Below are positions 8,389-16,011 of a DNA stretch of 18,430 nt, in pieces. The position numbers and the translations under genes are program-made. Every line of letters starts with the position of its first letter. The stretch's first letter is position 1. The DNA is from CAZNLL01 sp964573885 (GTDB lineage Bacteria > Desulfobacterota > DSM-4660 > Desulfatiglandales > Desulfatiglandaceae). Where the stretch lies: assembly GCA_964573885.1 (NCBI GenBank), contig CAZNLL010000076.1, forward strand, positions 1 to 18,430. Direction: 5' to 3'. The notes beneath the pieces are model-generated. The model searched no databases. It was given only the letters and a program-made list of their open reading frames with translations, and was not told the DNA's origin.

Positions 8389-8419
8389 CTATTTTATTTA
8401 GAAAAATCAAGCAGTTATA

Positions 8420-8437
8420 TATATCAAAAATGATATA
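8420..8437. promoter_or_regulatory. Palindrome upstream of the fdhA promoter, possible operator
   Basis: TATATCA-AAAA-TGATATA is a perfect 7-bp inverted repeat with a 4-bp spacer, ending 32 bp upstream of the -35 box. That is a usual place for an activator. I cannot match it to a known regulator. Confidence 0.4.
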
Positions 8438-8499
8438 ACCCCCGGTCCTGAGGGCGGCAGAGGAATGGCTGGTCAGGAATTGGGTTTCAATTGCGGGGA

Positions 8500-9501
8500 T
8501 TACCCGCCAATAGAAGACATATAGGCCTGGAGGTCGTGATCGTTTTTGAGACTCACATGGTGAGCGTAAGGTTTGTGACGGGCGGTGTTTAAGAAGATAC
8601 GGGCCACTTCCTCGTCTGTGGCACCCTGCCTCATGGGCCCTTTTAGATCTTGCTCATACCCGGAGAGCAGGCAGGGTCTGAGAGCGCCCCTGGCCGTGAG
8701 TCGGAGCCGGTTGCAGGCGGGGCAGAAATGGTGGGTCAAGGCACTGATAAAGCCGACCTCGCCTAAGGCGCCTTTCACTCTGAAACGCTCGGCCGGACCG
8801 TCATAGATCTCCTTGGGGATAGGAACCAGGGCGCCCAGGGCGGCGATTCTCTCCTTGACCTTTGCGTTGGGTACATGTTCAAGGTGCCGGGCCTTTTGAA
8901 CGGGGCCCATGGGCATGTATTCGATGAATCTGACGTGGTAGGGATGGTCCAGGGTGAGGCGGGCGAAATCCAGGATTTCATCATCGTTGACATGGCGTAT
9001 GACCACCACGTTGATCTTAAGGGGGTTGAAGCCTTTTTTTCGAGCCAGGGTAAGCCCTTCCCAGACCTTTTCAAAACAATCCCGGTCCGTTATCTTCACA
9101 TACCTTTCCCCCTTCAGGGTGTCCAAGCTGATGTTGAGCCTTTTTAGGCCCGAAGCGCGGATTTTATCCAGGTTTTCCGCCAGGAACACGCCGTTGGTGG
9201 TCAGTGATACGTCCCTGAGCCCAGGGAGGGCGGTCAACTGGGGCAAAAAATTGAATATGCCCTTGCGAAGGAGGGGCTCCCCCCCGGTGAGACGTATCTT
9301 ATCCATGCCCAGGCTTAGGGCGATCCTGCATACACGAATGATTTCTTCGTAGGTGAGAATGTCTTCATGCCGCAATTTCGGCACCCCCTTGCGGGGCATG
9401 CAGTAGAGGCACCGGAGATTGCATCGATCCGTAATAGAGACACGGAGGTAACTGAGCCGGCGGTGGTAGGGATCGACCAGAAGGGTGTCATGTCTTTTCA
9501 A
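8500..9501 (-). CDS. moaA: GTP 3',8-cyclase MoaA (molybdenum cofactor synthesis)
   Basis: Radical-SAM enzyme for the first step of molybdopterin synthesis, 333 aa, cytoplasmic. The N-terminal radical-SAM cluster motif is C27-x3-C31-x2-C34 (RCNLRCLYC), with LTGGEPLL at residues 71-78 for SAM binding. The C-terminal second cluster is C260, C263 and C277 (FCPACNRLRLT, RPCL). The protein ends in Gly-Gly, as is usual for MoaA. The start is TTG at 9501 with GAGAGG upstream; no in-frame ATG is available before residue 35. It reads toward fdhA, 218 bp away, and would supply the cofactor that FdhA needs. No other moa or mob genes are in the window. Confidence 0.95.
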   Translation of the reverse strand: MKRHDTLLVDPYHRRLSYLRVSITDRCNLRCLYCMPRKGVPKLRHEDILTYEEIIRVCRIALSLGMDKIRLTGGEPLLRKGIFNFLPQLTALPGLRDVSLTTNGVFLAENLDKIRASGLKRLNISLDTLKGERYVKITDRDCFEKVWEGLTLARKKGFNPLKINVVVIRHVNDDEILDFARLTLDHPYHVRFIEYMPMGPVQKARHLEHVPNAKVKERIAALGALVPIPKEIYDGPAERFRVKGALGEVGFISALTHHFCPACNRLRLTARGALRPCLLSGYEQDLKGPMRQGATDEEVARIFLNTARHKPYAHHVSLKNDHDLQAYMSSIGG

Positions 9502-9682
9502 TGGAACAAGCCTCTCATGAGAATAAATTTCTATCGATATTTAAAATCCTTGTACAGGAAAAAGCCCCTTTTGTTTCCGGCGTTGCCCTGAGGGGTTCCG
9601 TATCCGGATGACGTCCTGCCCTTGTTTATACAAAGCGAGTTGGGGAGTCAACAGGATTCACAAGGCCTTCAAGACCTGGTTT

Positions 9683-9711
9683 TTGGTATTGCAATATGGC
9701 TATAATATAAT
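9683..9711 (+). promoter_or_regulatory. Likely promoter of the hdrA-nuoEF-hdrCB operon
   Basis: -35 TTGGTA (9683-9688), a 17-bp spacer and a perfect -10 TATAAT (9706-9711). TTGCAA (9689-9694), 17 bp and TACAAT (9712-9717) form an overlapping second candidate. TATAAT also occurs at 9701 and 9717. The start of the operon lies about 85-100 nt downstream. Confidence 0.45.
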
Positions 9712-9724
9712 TACAATATAATTA
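9704..9724 (+). repeat. Two direct repeats AATATAATTA, 11 bp apart
   Basis: The identical 10-mer occurs at 9704-9713 and 9715-9724, about one helical turn apart, over the -10 region of the operon promoter. It may be a repressor site or simply AT-rich promoter sequence. Confidence 0.4.
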
Positions 9725-9806
9725 TTATTGTCAAGGCGGATGGTGGTGTTTTGCCACAATAGACAGAGTGTCCGCCCCAACCAGAGAAGAAAAGGAGAGA
9801 AAAGCC

Positions 9807-10202
9807 ATGTCTACCCAGGTGAAGGGATCTGTCCTGGTGGTGGGTGGCGGGGTCGCCGGTATGCAATGCGCCCTGGATCTGGCCAATTCCGGGTATTACG
9901 TCTATCTCCTGGAAAATAGTCCTTCTATCGGCGGCGCCATGGCCCAGCTGGACAAGACTTTCCCCACCAATGACTGCGCCATGTGAATCATCTCCCCTAA
10001 ACTGGTCGAGGTCGGCCGGCACTTGAACATCGAGATCATCACCTATGGAGAGCTTGAGTCTGTAGAGGGGGAAGCAGGAAACTTCAGGGTGCGGGTAAGA
10101 AAGCGTGCCCGCAGTGTTGACATGAATCTTTGTACCGGTTGCGGGAATTGCATAGAACATTGCCCCGTCACCAATCAGCCCCTATCCCTCCCACAGGCCT
10201 GA
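9807..10202 (+). CDS. Split HdrA, N-terminal half with selenocysteine (CxxU)
   Basis: 131 aa read through one UGA, matching the first part of the HdrA flavoprotein of heterodisulfide reductase. The FAD dinucleotide motif GGGVAGMQ is at residues 13-20 and the GGAMAQLDKTFPTND segment leads to C57-A-M-U60. ISPKLVEVGRHLNI follows, then one ferredoxin motif, C109, C112, C115, C119 (CTGCGNCIEHC). The protein ends 12 residues later at TGATGA. The part after this in normal HdrA (FDMGLGKRKAIY... onward) is absent here but present, in order, inside the fusion protein at 12729. The N-terminal CxCG domain of full HdrA is also missing. RBS AAGGAGAG precedes the ATG. It probably binds FAD together with the other half. 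A stop at the UGA would leave a 59-aa fragment, which I consider wrong. Confidence 0.88.
9984..9986 (+). other. Selenocysteine codon UGA (HdrA half, residue 60)
   Basis: The UGA stands in N-D-C-A-M-U-I-I-S-P-K, where HdrA proteins have Cys or, in some methanogens and Desulfobacterota, Sec. Homologous sequence continues after it and a SECIS-like hairpin with an AGGU loop follows. Confidence 0.88.
10002..10019 (+). promoter_or_regulatory. SECIS-like hairpin of the split hdrA
   Basis: CTGGTCG pairs with CGGCCGG (7 bp, two G-U) around the loop AGGU. The stem starts at nucleotide 19 from the U of UGA and GGU lies at 27-29, as at the other two UGA codons. AGGU is also the start of the apical loop in E. 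coli fdhF. Confidence 0.7.
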
Positions 10203-10263
10203 TGACAAGGCCTGCAATTTCCCCCAAAGCACGGTGCCACTATCGTGAATCAGGAGCATGACC

Positions 10264-10761
10264 ATGATCGGAACAGATGCGGTTCCCCCCGCTCACGACG
10301 AGACCATCGACTACCTGGAGCTTGATGGGATAATCGAGGAAGAGTTCGGCGGGGTTAGAGAGAACTTGATCATGATTCTCCAGGCCGTTCAAAGGCGGTA
10401 TAATTATCTCCCCCGGCCTGCACTCACCTACCTTTCTGAAAAACTGGGAGTCCCTTTGAGCCATGTCTATGGCGTGGCCACCTTTTACAGTACCTTCAGC
10501 CTGGAGCCTCGGGGCCGCCATATTATCTCAGTGTGCCTGGGTACGGCCTGCCACGTGAAGGGCGGAGAAAGGGTTCGGGAGATGATCGAAGAGACGTTGA
10601 ATATCGAGGACGGAGAAACCACCGAGGATAGGCGCTTTACCCTCGAATCAGTGCGCTGCATCGGGTGTTGCAGTTTGGGGCCGGTGGTGAAGATAGACGA
10701 GGACACGCATGCCCGCATTCGTTCGGATCGGGTAAAGAAGATCTTGGACCGATATAAATAG
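10264..10761 (+). CDS. NuoE-like [2Fe-2S] subunit
   Basis: 165 aa, the 24-kDa thioredoxin-like [2Fe-2S] subunit that pairs with NuoF in NADH dehydrogenase and in bifurcating hydrogenases (HydC/HndA type). The cluster motifs are C-L-G-T-A-C-H-V-K-G and, about 40 residues later, C-I-G-C-C-S-L-G-P. The helical N-terminus (NYLPRPALTYLSEKLGVPLSHVYGVATFY) is typical of the family. Two ATGs compete, 10258 and 10264; the CAGGAG site sits only 1 nt from the first and 7 nt from the second, so I chose the second. It is cytoplasmic. The stop is 14 bp before nuoF. Confidence 0.94.
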   Translation: MIGTDAVPPAHDETIDYLELDGIIEEEFGGVRENLIMILQAVQRRYNYLPRPALTYLSEKLGVPLSHVYGVATFYSTFSLEPRGRHIISVCLGTACHVKGGERVREMIEETLNIEDGETTEDRRFTLESVRCIGCCSLGPVVKIDEDTHARIRSDRVKKILDRYK

Positions 10762-10775
10762 GAAGACTTGGGCTC

Positions 10776-12677
10776 ATGAAGATCCAGTCTCTGAATGATT
10801 TGGAAGAAATAGGCCGCGAGAGCGGCAAGGACCTCTACTCCCCCGACTTTATCAAGGTGAATGTGGGCATGGCCTCGTGCGGCATTGCAGCCGGGGCAAA
10901 GGCCGCCTTTGAAGAGGCCTCCAGAGCCTTTCCCGGAAACGACGGCGTGCGGATCTGCCAGACCGGATGCCTGGGGCTGTGTGAGGAGGAACCCTTGGTT
11001 GAGATGTTTGCGAAGGACCGGCCCAGGGTCATTTACAGGCATATTACCGAGGACAAGGTCCTGGAGGCCGTGGAAAGCTATAGAACAGGGGATTTCACCG
11101 GGCCGTGGATCCTGGGTCAGCTCCGAGATCCACGCTCTTTACTGGAAGAGGATAAAGAGAATCCCATCGGTTCTGAAAATATCCTGGAGGGGGTCCCCTA
11201 TTTAGAGGATCTGCCCTTTTACAGGGGCCAAAAAAAGATTGCCTTACGAAACTGTGGGTTTATTGACCCGGACCGGATTGAGGAGTATGTGGCCCGGGGG
11301 GGGTATGCTGCCTTTTTAAAGGCCCTTCACCACATGGAGCCCCAGGAGATCATTGCCGCCGTCAAGGCGTCCGGACTCAGGGGCAGAGGGGGAGGCGGTT
11401 TTCCCACAGGGGTCAAATGGGAGACCTGTAGGAGGCATGAGGGGGAGCGGTATGTGATCTGCAATGCCGATGAAGGCGATCCAGGGGCCTATATGGACAG
11501 GAGCATCCTGGAAGGCGATCCCCACAGCATCCTTGAAGGCATGTTGATTGCAGGATTGGCCGTGGGCTCGCGGCAGGGGCTCATCTACGTGCGCCATGAA
11601 TACCCATTGGCCGTGCGCCGTCTGGTAACAGCCATTAGGGCAGCCGAGAAATACGGCCTGGTGGGCGAAAATATCGCAGGATCTTCTTACTCCTTTCATA
11701 TTAAGATTTCCACGGGGGCGGGTGCCTTTGTTTGCGGGGAGTCCACTGCTCTTATGGCTTCCCTGGAGGGAAAGGTGGGCCGGCCGAGGGCCAAATATAT
11801 TCACACTGTTGAAAGGGGTTTCAAGGGCGGGCCTTCCAATCTCAATAACGTGGAGACCTATGCCAATGTGCCGGTCATCCTTTCAAAAGGCGCGGCCTGG
11901 TACGCGGGTATGGGCACCGAAGGCAGCAAAGGGACCAAGGTCTTCAGTCTGGTGGGCAAGGTCAAGAACACCGGCCTGGTCGAGGTGCCCATGGGGATGT
12001 CCCTGGAGGAGATCGTTTTTACCATGGGTGGCGGGATTCCCGGAAAAAAGGCGTTCAAGGCGGTTCAAACGGGTGGACCTTCCGGAGGATGTATCCCTGA
12101 GCAGTTCCTGGATCTGCCCGTTGATTTTGACGCCCTGGTCAAGGTGGGTTCCATCATGGGGTCAGGGGGCATGATCGTGATGGATGAGGACACCTGCATG
12201 GTGGATGTGGCCCGCTACTTCCTCGATTTTCTCAAGAATGAGTCCTGTGGCCAGTGCACCCCCTGCCGGGAGGGGATCAAGCAAATGCTGGAAATTCTTG
12301 CTGATATCTGTGAGGGCCGCGGGAGGGAAGGAGATATCCAGCTCCTTGAGGAACTGGGGGATATGATCCGGAAATTTTCGCTCTGCGGGCTGGGCACCTC
12401 GGCCCCCAACCCGGTGCTGACAACTATACGTTATTTTCGGGATGAGTACGAAGCCCATATCAGGGACAAGAAGTGCACGGCCGGCGTGTGTAAGGCCCTT
12501 TTCCATTATGAAATAGATGAAGAGGCCTGCACAGGGTGCCGCCTCTGTGCCCTGAAATGTCCCCAGGGGGCCATCGCCGGGGAGAAGAGACAAGCGCACC
12601 GGCTGGATCAGGACAAGTGTATCAAGTGCGGGATCTGTTACGAGGCATGTAAGTTCAACGCCGTCGTGATCAGGTAG
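10776..12677 (+). CDS. NuoF-like NADH-binding subunit with extra FeS domains (HndC/HydB type)
   Basis: Diaphorase subunit that exchanges electrons with NAD(H) through FMN, 633 aa. The order of parts is: an N-terminal thioredoxin-like [2Fe-2S] domain (C35, C61, C65, C69); an FMN/NADH domain with GLRGRGGGGFPTG at about 200-212 and NADEGDPGAYMDR from 230; an SLBB-like segment; a [4Fe-4S] site (C491, C494, C497 in SCGQCTPCREG and C537 in LCGLG); and a C-terminal two-cluster ferredoxin domain (C585 and C615 motifs). This layout matches NADP- or NAD-linked bifurcating hydrogenases and NuoF/HdrA complexes, not respiratory complex I, whose NuoF lacks the terminal additions. No membrane subunits of complex I are present. 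Confidence 0.95.
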   Translation: MKIQSLNDLEEIGRESGKDLYSPDFIKVNVGMASCGIAAGAKAAFEEASRAFPGNDGVRICQTGCLGLCEEEPLVEMFAKDRPRVIYRHITEDKVLEAVESYRTGDFTGPWILGQLRDPRSLLEEDKENPIGSENILEGVPYLEDLPFYRGQKKIALRNCGFIDPDRIEEYVARGGYAAFLKALHHMEPQEIIAAVKASGLRGRGGGGFPTGVKWETCRRHEGERYVICNADEGDPGAYMDRSILEGDPHSILEGMLIAGLAVGSRQGLIYVRHEYPLAVRRLVTAIRAAEKYGLVGENIAGSSYSFHIKISTGAGAFVCGESTALMASLEGKVGRPRAKYIHTVERGFKGGPSNLNNVETYANVPVILSKGAAWYAGMGTEGSKGTKVFSLVGKVKNTGLVEVPMGMSLEEIVFTMGGGIPGKKAFKAVQTGGPSGGCIPEQFLDLPVDFDALVKVGSIMGSGGMIVMDEDTCMVDVARYFLDFLKNESCGQCTPCREGIKQMLEILADICEGRGREGDIQLLEELGDMIRKFSLCGLGTSAPNPVLTTIRYFRDEYEAHIRDKKCTAGVCKALFHYEIDEEACTGCRLCALKCPQGAIAGEKRQAHRLDQDKCIKCGICYEACKFNAVVIR

Positions 12678-12728
12678 TGTAAAAAGTGTAAAAAAGGATA
12701 AAGGCTGAAAAGGAAAAGGACGGGGCTT

Positions 12729-15700
12729 ATGGTCACCTTCAAGATAGACGGGCGAGAAGTAACGGGTGAGGAGGGGCAATATATCCTGGATGTTGCCCGG
12801 GAATACGGCATCCATATCCCCACCCTTTGCCACCACGAAGCCTTGGAGCCCGTAGGCATGTGCCGCCTTTGTACCGTTGAAGTATTTGACGGACGCAGGA
12901 CCCGTTTTGTCACCGCCTGTAACTACCCTATCTGGGAAGGCATGGAGGTTTTCACGGATACAGAGGAGGTTCATAAGGGCCGGAGGCTGATTGTGGAATT
13001 GTTGCTGGCCCGGTGTCCCGACGTCCCCGTTATTCAGGAACTGGCCGCCACCTACGGCGTCCAGGAGCTCCGGTTTAAGACCGAGGGGGATGATTGTATC
13101 CTTTGTGGGCTGTGCGTGCGCATTTGCGAGCGCATGGGAAACAGCGCCATCAGCCTGGCCGGCCGGGGTGTGGATATCAGGGTCGACACCCCGTTCCACA
13201 TTCAAACGGATGTGTGCCTGGGATGCGGTGCCTGTGCCTCTGTATGTCCCACCGGGCATATCAAACTGGAAGATATCACCACCCTGACCGTGGAGAAAAT
13301 TCCCTCTGAATATGACATGGGATTGACGGGGCGAAAGCCTATCTATGTGCCCTATGCCCAGGCCGTGCCTAATGCACCGGCCATAGATCGGAGCAAGTGT
13401 ATCCACTTCAAGACAGGGGGATGCGGAATCTGCGCCGAATTCTGCGCGGCTCACGCCATCGATTATTCACAGGAGGACGAGATCGTGGAACTGGACGTGG
13501 GTTCCGTGGTCTTGGCTCCTGGCTTTAAGTCATTTGATCCTTCCGCCTTTGAGACCTATGCCTATTCAAGACACCCCAACATCGTCACTTCCATGGAATT
13601 TGAGCGCATGCTGTCCGCTTCGGGCCCCACTCTGGGGCACCTGGTGCGGCCTTCCGACCACAAAGAGCCCAAAAAGATCGCCTGGCTCCAATGCGTAGGC
13701 TCAAGGGACGTCCATGGTTGTGACCACGGCTACTGCTCCTCCGTGTGCTGCATGTACGCCATCAAGGAGGCCATAGTGGCCAAGGAGCATGCCGGTGGGG
13801 AATTGGACTGTGCGGTGTTTTTCATGGACATGAGGACCCATGGCAAGGACTTTGAGCGGTACTATAACGAGGCCCGGGAGAAACATGGAATCCGTTTTAT
13901 CCGTTCCAGGGTGCCCACCATTGAGACGGTGGAGGGCAGAGACGATGTGATCATCCCGTATATCGGTGAAGACGAATCTCCCATGGAAGAGCCCTTTGAC
14001 CTGGCGGTCCTTTCCGTGGGGCTTGAGATACCGGAGAAGGTGCGGGCCCTTGCCGATAACATGGGCATAGCCCTTACGGAAGGGGGGTTCGGTCAGGCCA
14101 GTTCCTTTCACCCCGTGGCCACCTCCAAACCCGGCATCTATATGTGCGGGGCTTTCGCAGGGCCCAAGGACATCCCCCAGTCCGTGATTGAAGCCAGTTC
14201 TGCGGCGGCTCAAGCAGGGGCCCTCTTGAAGGAGGCCAGGGGAAGCCTGATACGTGAGGAGGAGGTCCCCGAGGAGAGGGATATTTCGGGGCAGAGACCC
14301 CGGATAGGCGTTTTTGTCTGCCAATGCGGCATCAACATCGGTGGGGTGGTGGATGTGGCTTCGGTAAGGGATTACGCCCTTTCCCTCCCCTATGTGGCCT
14401 TTGCAGCCGACAATCTCTACTCCTGTTCTCAAGACACCCAGGAGGCCCTGGTAGAGGCCATCCGGGAACAGGGATTGAACCGGGTGGTGGTGGCCGCATG
14501 CACCCCCAAGACCCATGAGCCTCTTTTTCAGGAGACCCTGGTCCGTGCAGGTCTCAACAAGTACCTCTTTGAAATGACCAATATCCGGAATCAGGACTCC
14601 TGGGTGCACCGGGACAACCCACAAGCGGCCACGGAGAAGGCCAAGGATCTGGTGCGAATGGCGGTGGCCAAGGTGGCCCTTATGGAGCCCCTGGAGGAGA
14701 GGCAACTGACGATCAATCAGAACGCCCTTGTGGTGGGTGGGGGTGTGTCGGGCATGGCGGCGGCCAGGAACCTTTCTGACCAAGGGTACGAGGTATGCCT
14801 TGTGGAGCGTTCCTCTTCCCTCGGGGGGCAGGCCCGGCACCTTTTCAGGACCTGGAAGGGGGAGGATATTGGCGAGAATTTGAGTGATTTGATTGCCTCC
14901 GTCGAGGAGGATCCTAAAATCAATGTTCACTTGAACACGGAATTGAGCGCGGTGGAAGGGTTTGTGGGGAATTTCAAGACCACCATTAGCGCTCCTGGAA
15001 AAGAGGATGAGGTGGTTGAGCACGGGGTTGCCCTCATCGCCACGGGTGCAGAGGAATTGGAACCACGGGAGTACCTTTACGGTGAGGACCCCCGGGTGTT
15101 GACCCACCTGGAGCTGGATGAGAAGTTCAGACAGGGTGACCCTTCCCTGGCGCAGATGGACACGGCGGTCTTTATTCAGTGTGTGGGCTCGCGGGAACCT
15201 GAAAGGCCTTACTGTAGCAGGGTTTGCTGCAGCCATGCCATTGAAAGCGCCCTTCATTTAAAAGAGCTGAATCCGGATATGAACATCTATGTCCTCTACC
15301 GTGACATCCGGACTTACGGAGAACGGGAATTCCTTTACAGAAAGGCGCGGCTCGCGGGGATCCTGTTTATTCCGTTTACCGTGGACAGCAAGCCGGAGGT
15401 GTCCTTGGACCAGGGGCGGCTAAAGATCGTCGTCAGGGACCCGGTTTTGAAGGCAAAGATGGTCATCAGGGCAGATCTGTTGGCCCTGGCCTCGGCCATC
15501 GTCCCTCCCCGAAATGAGCCCCTTGCCAGGTTCTTCAAGGTCCCCCTGAATGAGGACGGGTTTTTCGTGGAGGCCCATGCAAAGCTTGGCCCTTCTGAAT
15601 TCGCCACCGACGGCGTCTTTCTTTGTGGCATGGCCCACTATCCCAAGCCCATTGATGAATCCGTGGCCCAGGCCCAGGCCGCGGTCTCGCGTGCAGTGAC

Positions 15701-15965
15701 CCTCCTGGCCCGGGAGTCCATCCGGGTCAGTGGTACTGTGGCCGAGGTGGATCCCCGTCTGTGCACAGGCTGCGGGGTATGTGTAGAGATTTGTCCTTAC
15801 TCGGCCCCGGCCATCTTAGACCAGGGAAAGCTGGCGGGGAGGGCTGAAATAAACCCCGTACTGTGCAAGGGCTGTGGCCTCTGTGTCGCCTCCTGCCGTT
15901 CCGGGGCCCTGAATCTGAAGGGATTCGGGGAGGGGCAGATTATGGCCATGATCCATGAGATCTAA
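12729..15965 (+). CDS. Fusion protein: NuoG N-terminus + HdrA C-terminal part + second HdrA
   Basis: 1078 aa. Residues 1-175 match the NuoG/HydA FeS domains: [2Fe-2S] C34, C45, C48, C64, then [4Fe-4S] motifs at C123-C133 and C163-C173. Near residue 194 the sequence passes into HdrA (EYDMGLTGRKPIYVPYAQAVPN), with a cluster motif C224, C232, C235, C239, then QCVGSRD (C322) and YCSSVCCMYAIKEA (C336, C340, C341), up to about 515. This module has no FAD motif of its own; it fits the half encoded at 9807. A second HdrA follows: CQCG at 531-534, FAD motif VVGGGVSGM at 668-676, QCVGSRE, YCSRVCCSHAIE, and two C-terminal [4Fe-4S] motifs (C1012-C1022, C1046-C1056). It is cytoplasmic and probably the electron hub between NuoEF and HdrCB. 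Confidence 0.93.
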   Translation: MVTFKIDGREVTGEEGQYILDVAREYGIHIPTLCHHEALEPVGMCRLCTVEVFDGRRTRFVTACNYPIWEGMEVFTDTEEVHKGRRLIVELLLARCPDVPVIQELAATYGVQELRFKTEGDDCILCGLCVRICERMGNSAISLAGRGVDIRVDTPFHIQTDVCLGCGACASVCPTGHIKLEDITTLTVEKIPSEYDMGLTGRKPIYVPYAQAVPNAPAIDRSKCIHFKTGGCGICAEFCAAHAIDYSQEDEIVELDVGSVVLAPGFKSFDPSAFETYAYSRHPNIVTSMEFERMLSASGPTLGHLVRPSDHKEPKKIAWLQCVGSRDVHGCDHGYCSSVCCMYAIKEAIVAKEHAGGELDCAVFFMDMRTHGKDFERYYNEAREKHGIRFIRSRVPTIETVEGRDDVIIPYIGEDESPMEEPFDLAVLSVGLEIPEKVRALADNMGIALTEGGFGQASSFHPVATSKPGIYMCGAFAGPKDIPQSVIEASSAAAQAGALLKEARGSLIREEEVPEERDISGQRPRIGVFVCQCGINIGGVVDVASVRDYALSLPYVAFAADNLYSCSQDTQEALVEAIREQGLNRVVVAACTPKTHEPLFQETLVRAGLNKYLFEMTNIRNQDSWVHRDNPQAATEKAKDLVRMAVAKVALMEPLEERQLTINQNALVVGGGVSGMAAARNLSDQGYEVCLVERSSSLGGQARHLFRTWKGEDIGENLSDLIASVEEDPKINVHLNTELSAVEGFVGNFKTTISAPGKEDEVVEHGVALIATGAEELEPREYLYGEDPRVLTHLELDEKFRQGDPSLAQMDTAVFIQCVGSREPERPYCSRVCCSHAIESALHLKELNPDMNIYVLYRDIRTYGEREFLYRKARLAGILFIPFTVDSKPEVSLDQGRLKIVVRDPVLKAKMVIRADLLALASAIVPPRNEPLARFFKVPLNEDGFFVEAHAKLGPSEFATDGVFLCGMAHYPKPIDESVAQAQAAVSRAVTLLARESIRVSGTVAEVDPRLCTGCGVCVEICPYSAPAILDQGKLAGRAEINPVLCKGCGLCVASCRSGALNLKGFGEGQIMAMIHEI

Positions 15966-16011
15966 TCTACGAGGCCCGGACACAAGGATCAAAACGTTCG
16001 GAGGGATTTAT

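Larger units (their letters stand above)
9502..9806. other. 305-bp divergent intergenic region between moaA and the hdr/nuo operon
   Basis: It holds the likely promoter of the plus-strand operon (9683-9711). On the minus strand, TTGACT (9651-9646) and TATAAA (9630-9625) are spaced by only 15 bp, a weak candidate for moaA that would give a leader of about 120 nt. That leader contains GC-rich blocks (GGAACCCCTCAGGGC, CGCCGG) that could fold, but I cannot match it to the molybdenum-cofactor riboswitch by eye. I see no gene in it. Confidence 0.45.

Noticed and set aside
9678..9692. sigma54-type -24/-12 promoter before the hdr operon (GG ... GC)
   Set aside because: The spacing between GG and GC is 11 instead of the required 10, and the surrounding bases fit the consensus poorly.
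10200..10205. TGATGA at the end of the HdrA half as further selenocysteine codons
   Set aside because: The sequence after it no longer resembles HdrA, there are two stops in a row, and the missing part is found intact in the fusion protein. I take it as the real end.
12678..12728. Short repeat GTGTAAAAA between nuoF and the fusion gene
   Set aside because: Two copies only, in an A-rich spacer before a ribosome site; chance is enough to explain it.
12162..15257. Two long open frames (430 and 518 aa) on the minus strand opposite nuoF and the fusion gene
   Set aside because: They lie wholly inside strongly supported genes with intact cluster motifs and have low-complexity, His/Gly/Pro-rich translations typical of antisense frames.
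10776..15965. NuoE/NuoF/NuoG as part of respiratory complex I
   Set aside because: NuoF has the extra N- and C-terminal FeS domains of bifurcating enzymes, NuoG is reduced to its N-terminus fused to HdrA, and no membrane subunits follow.
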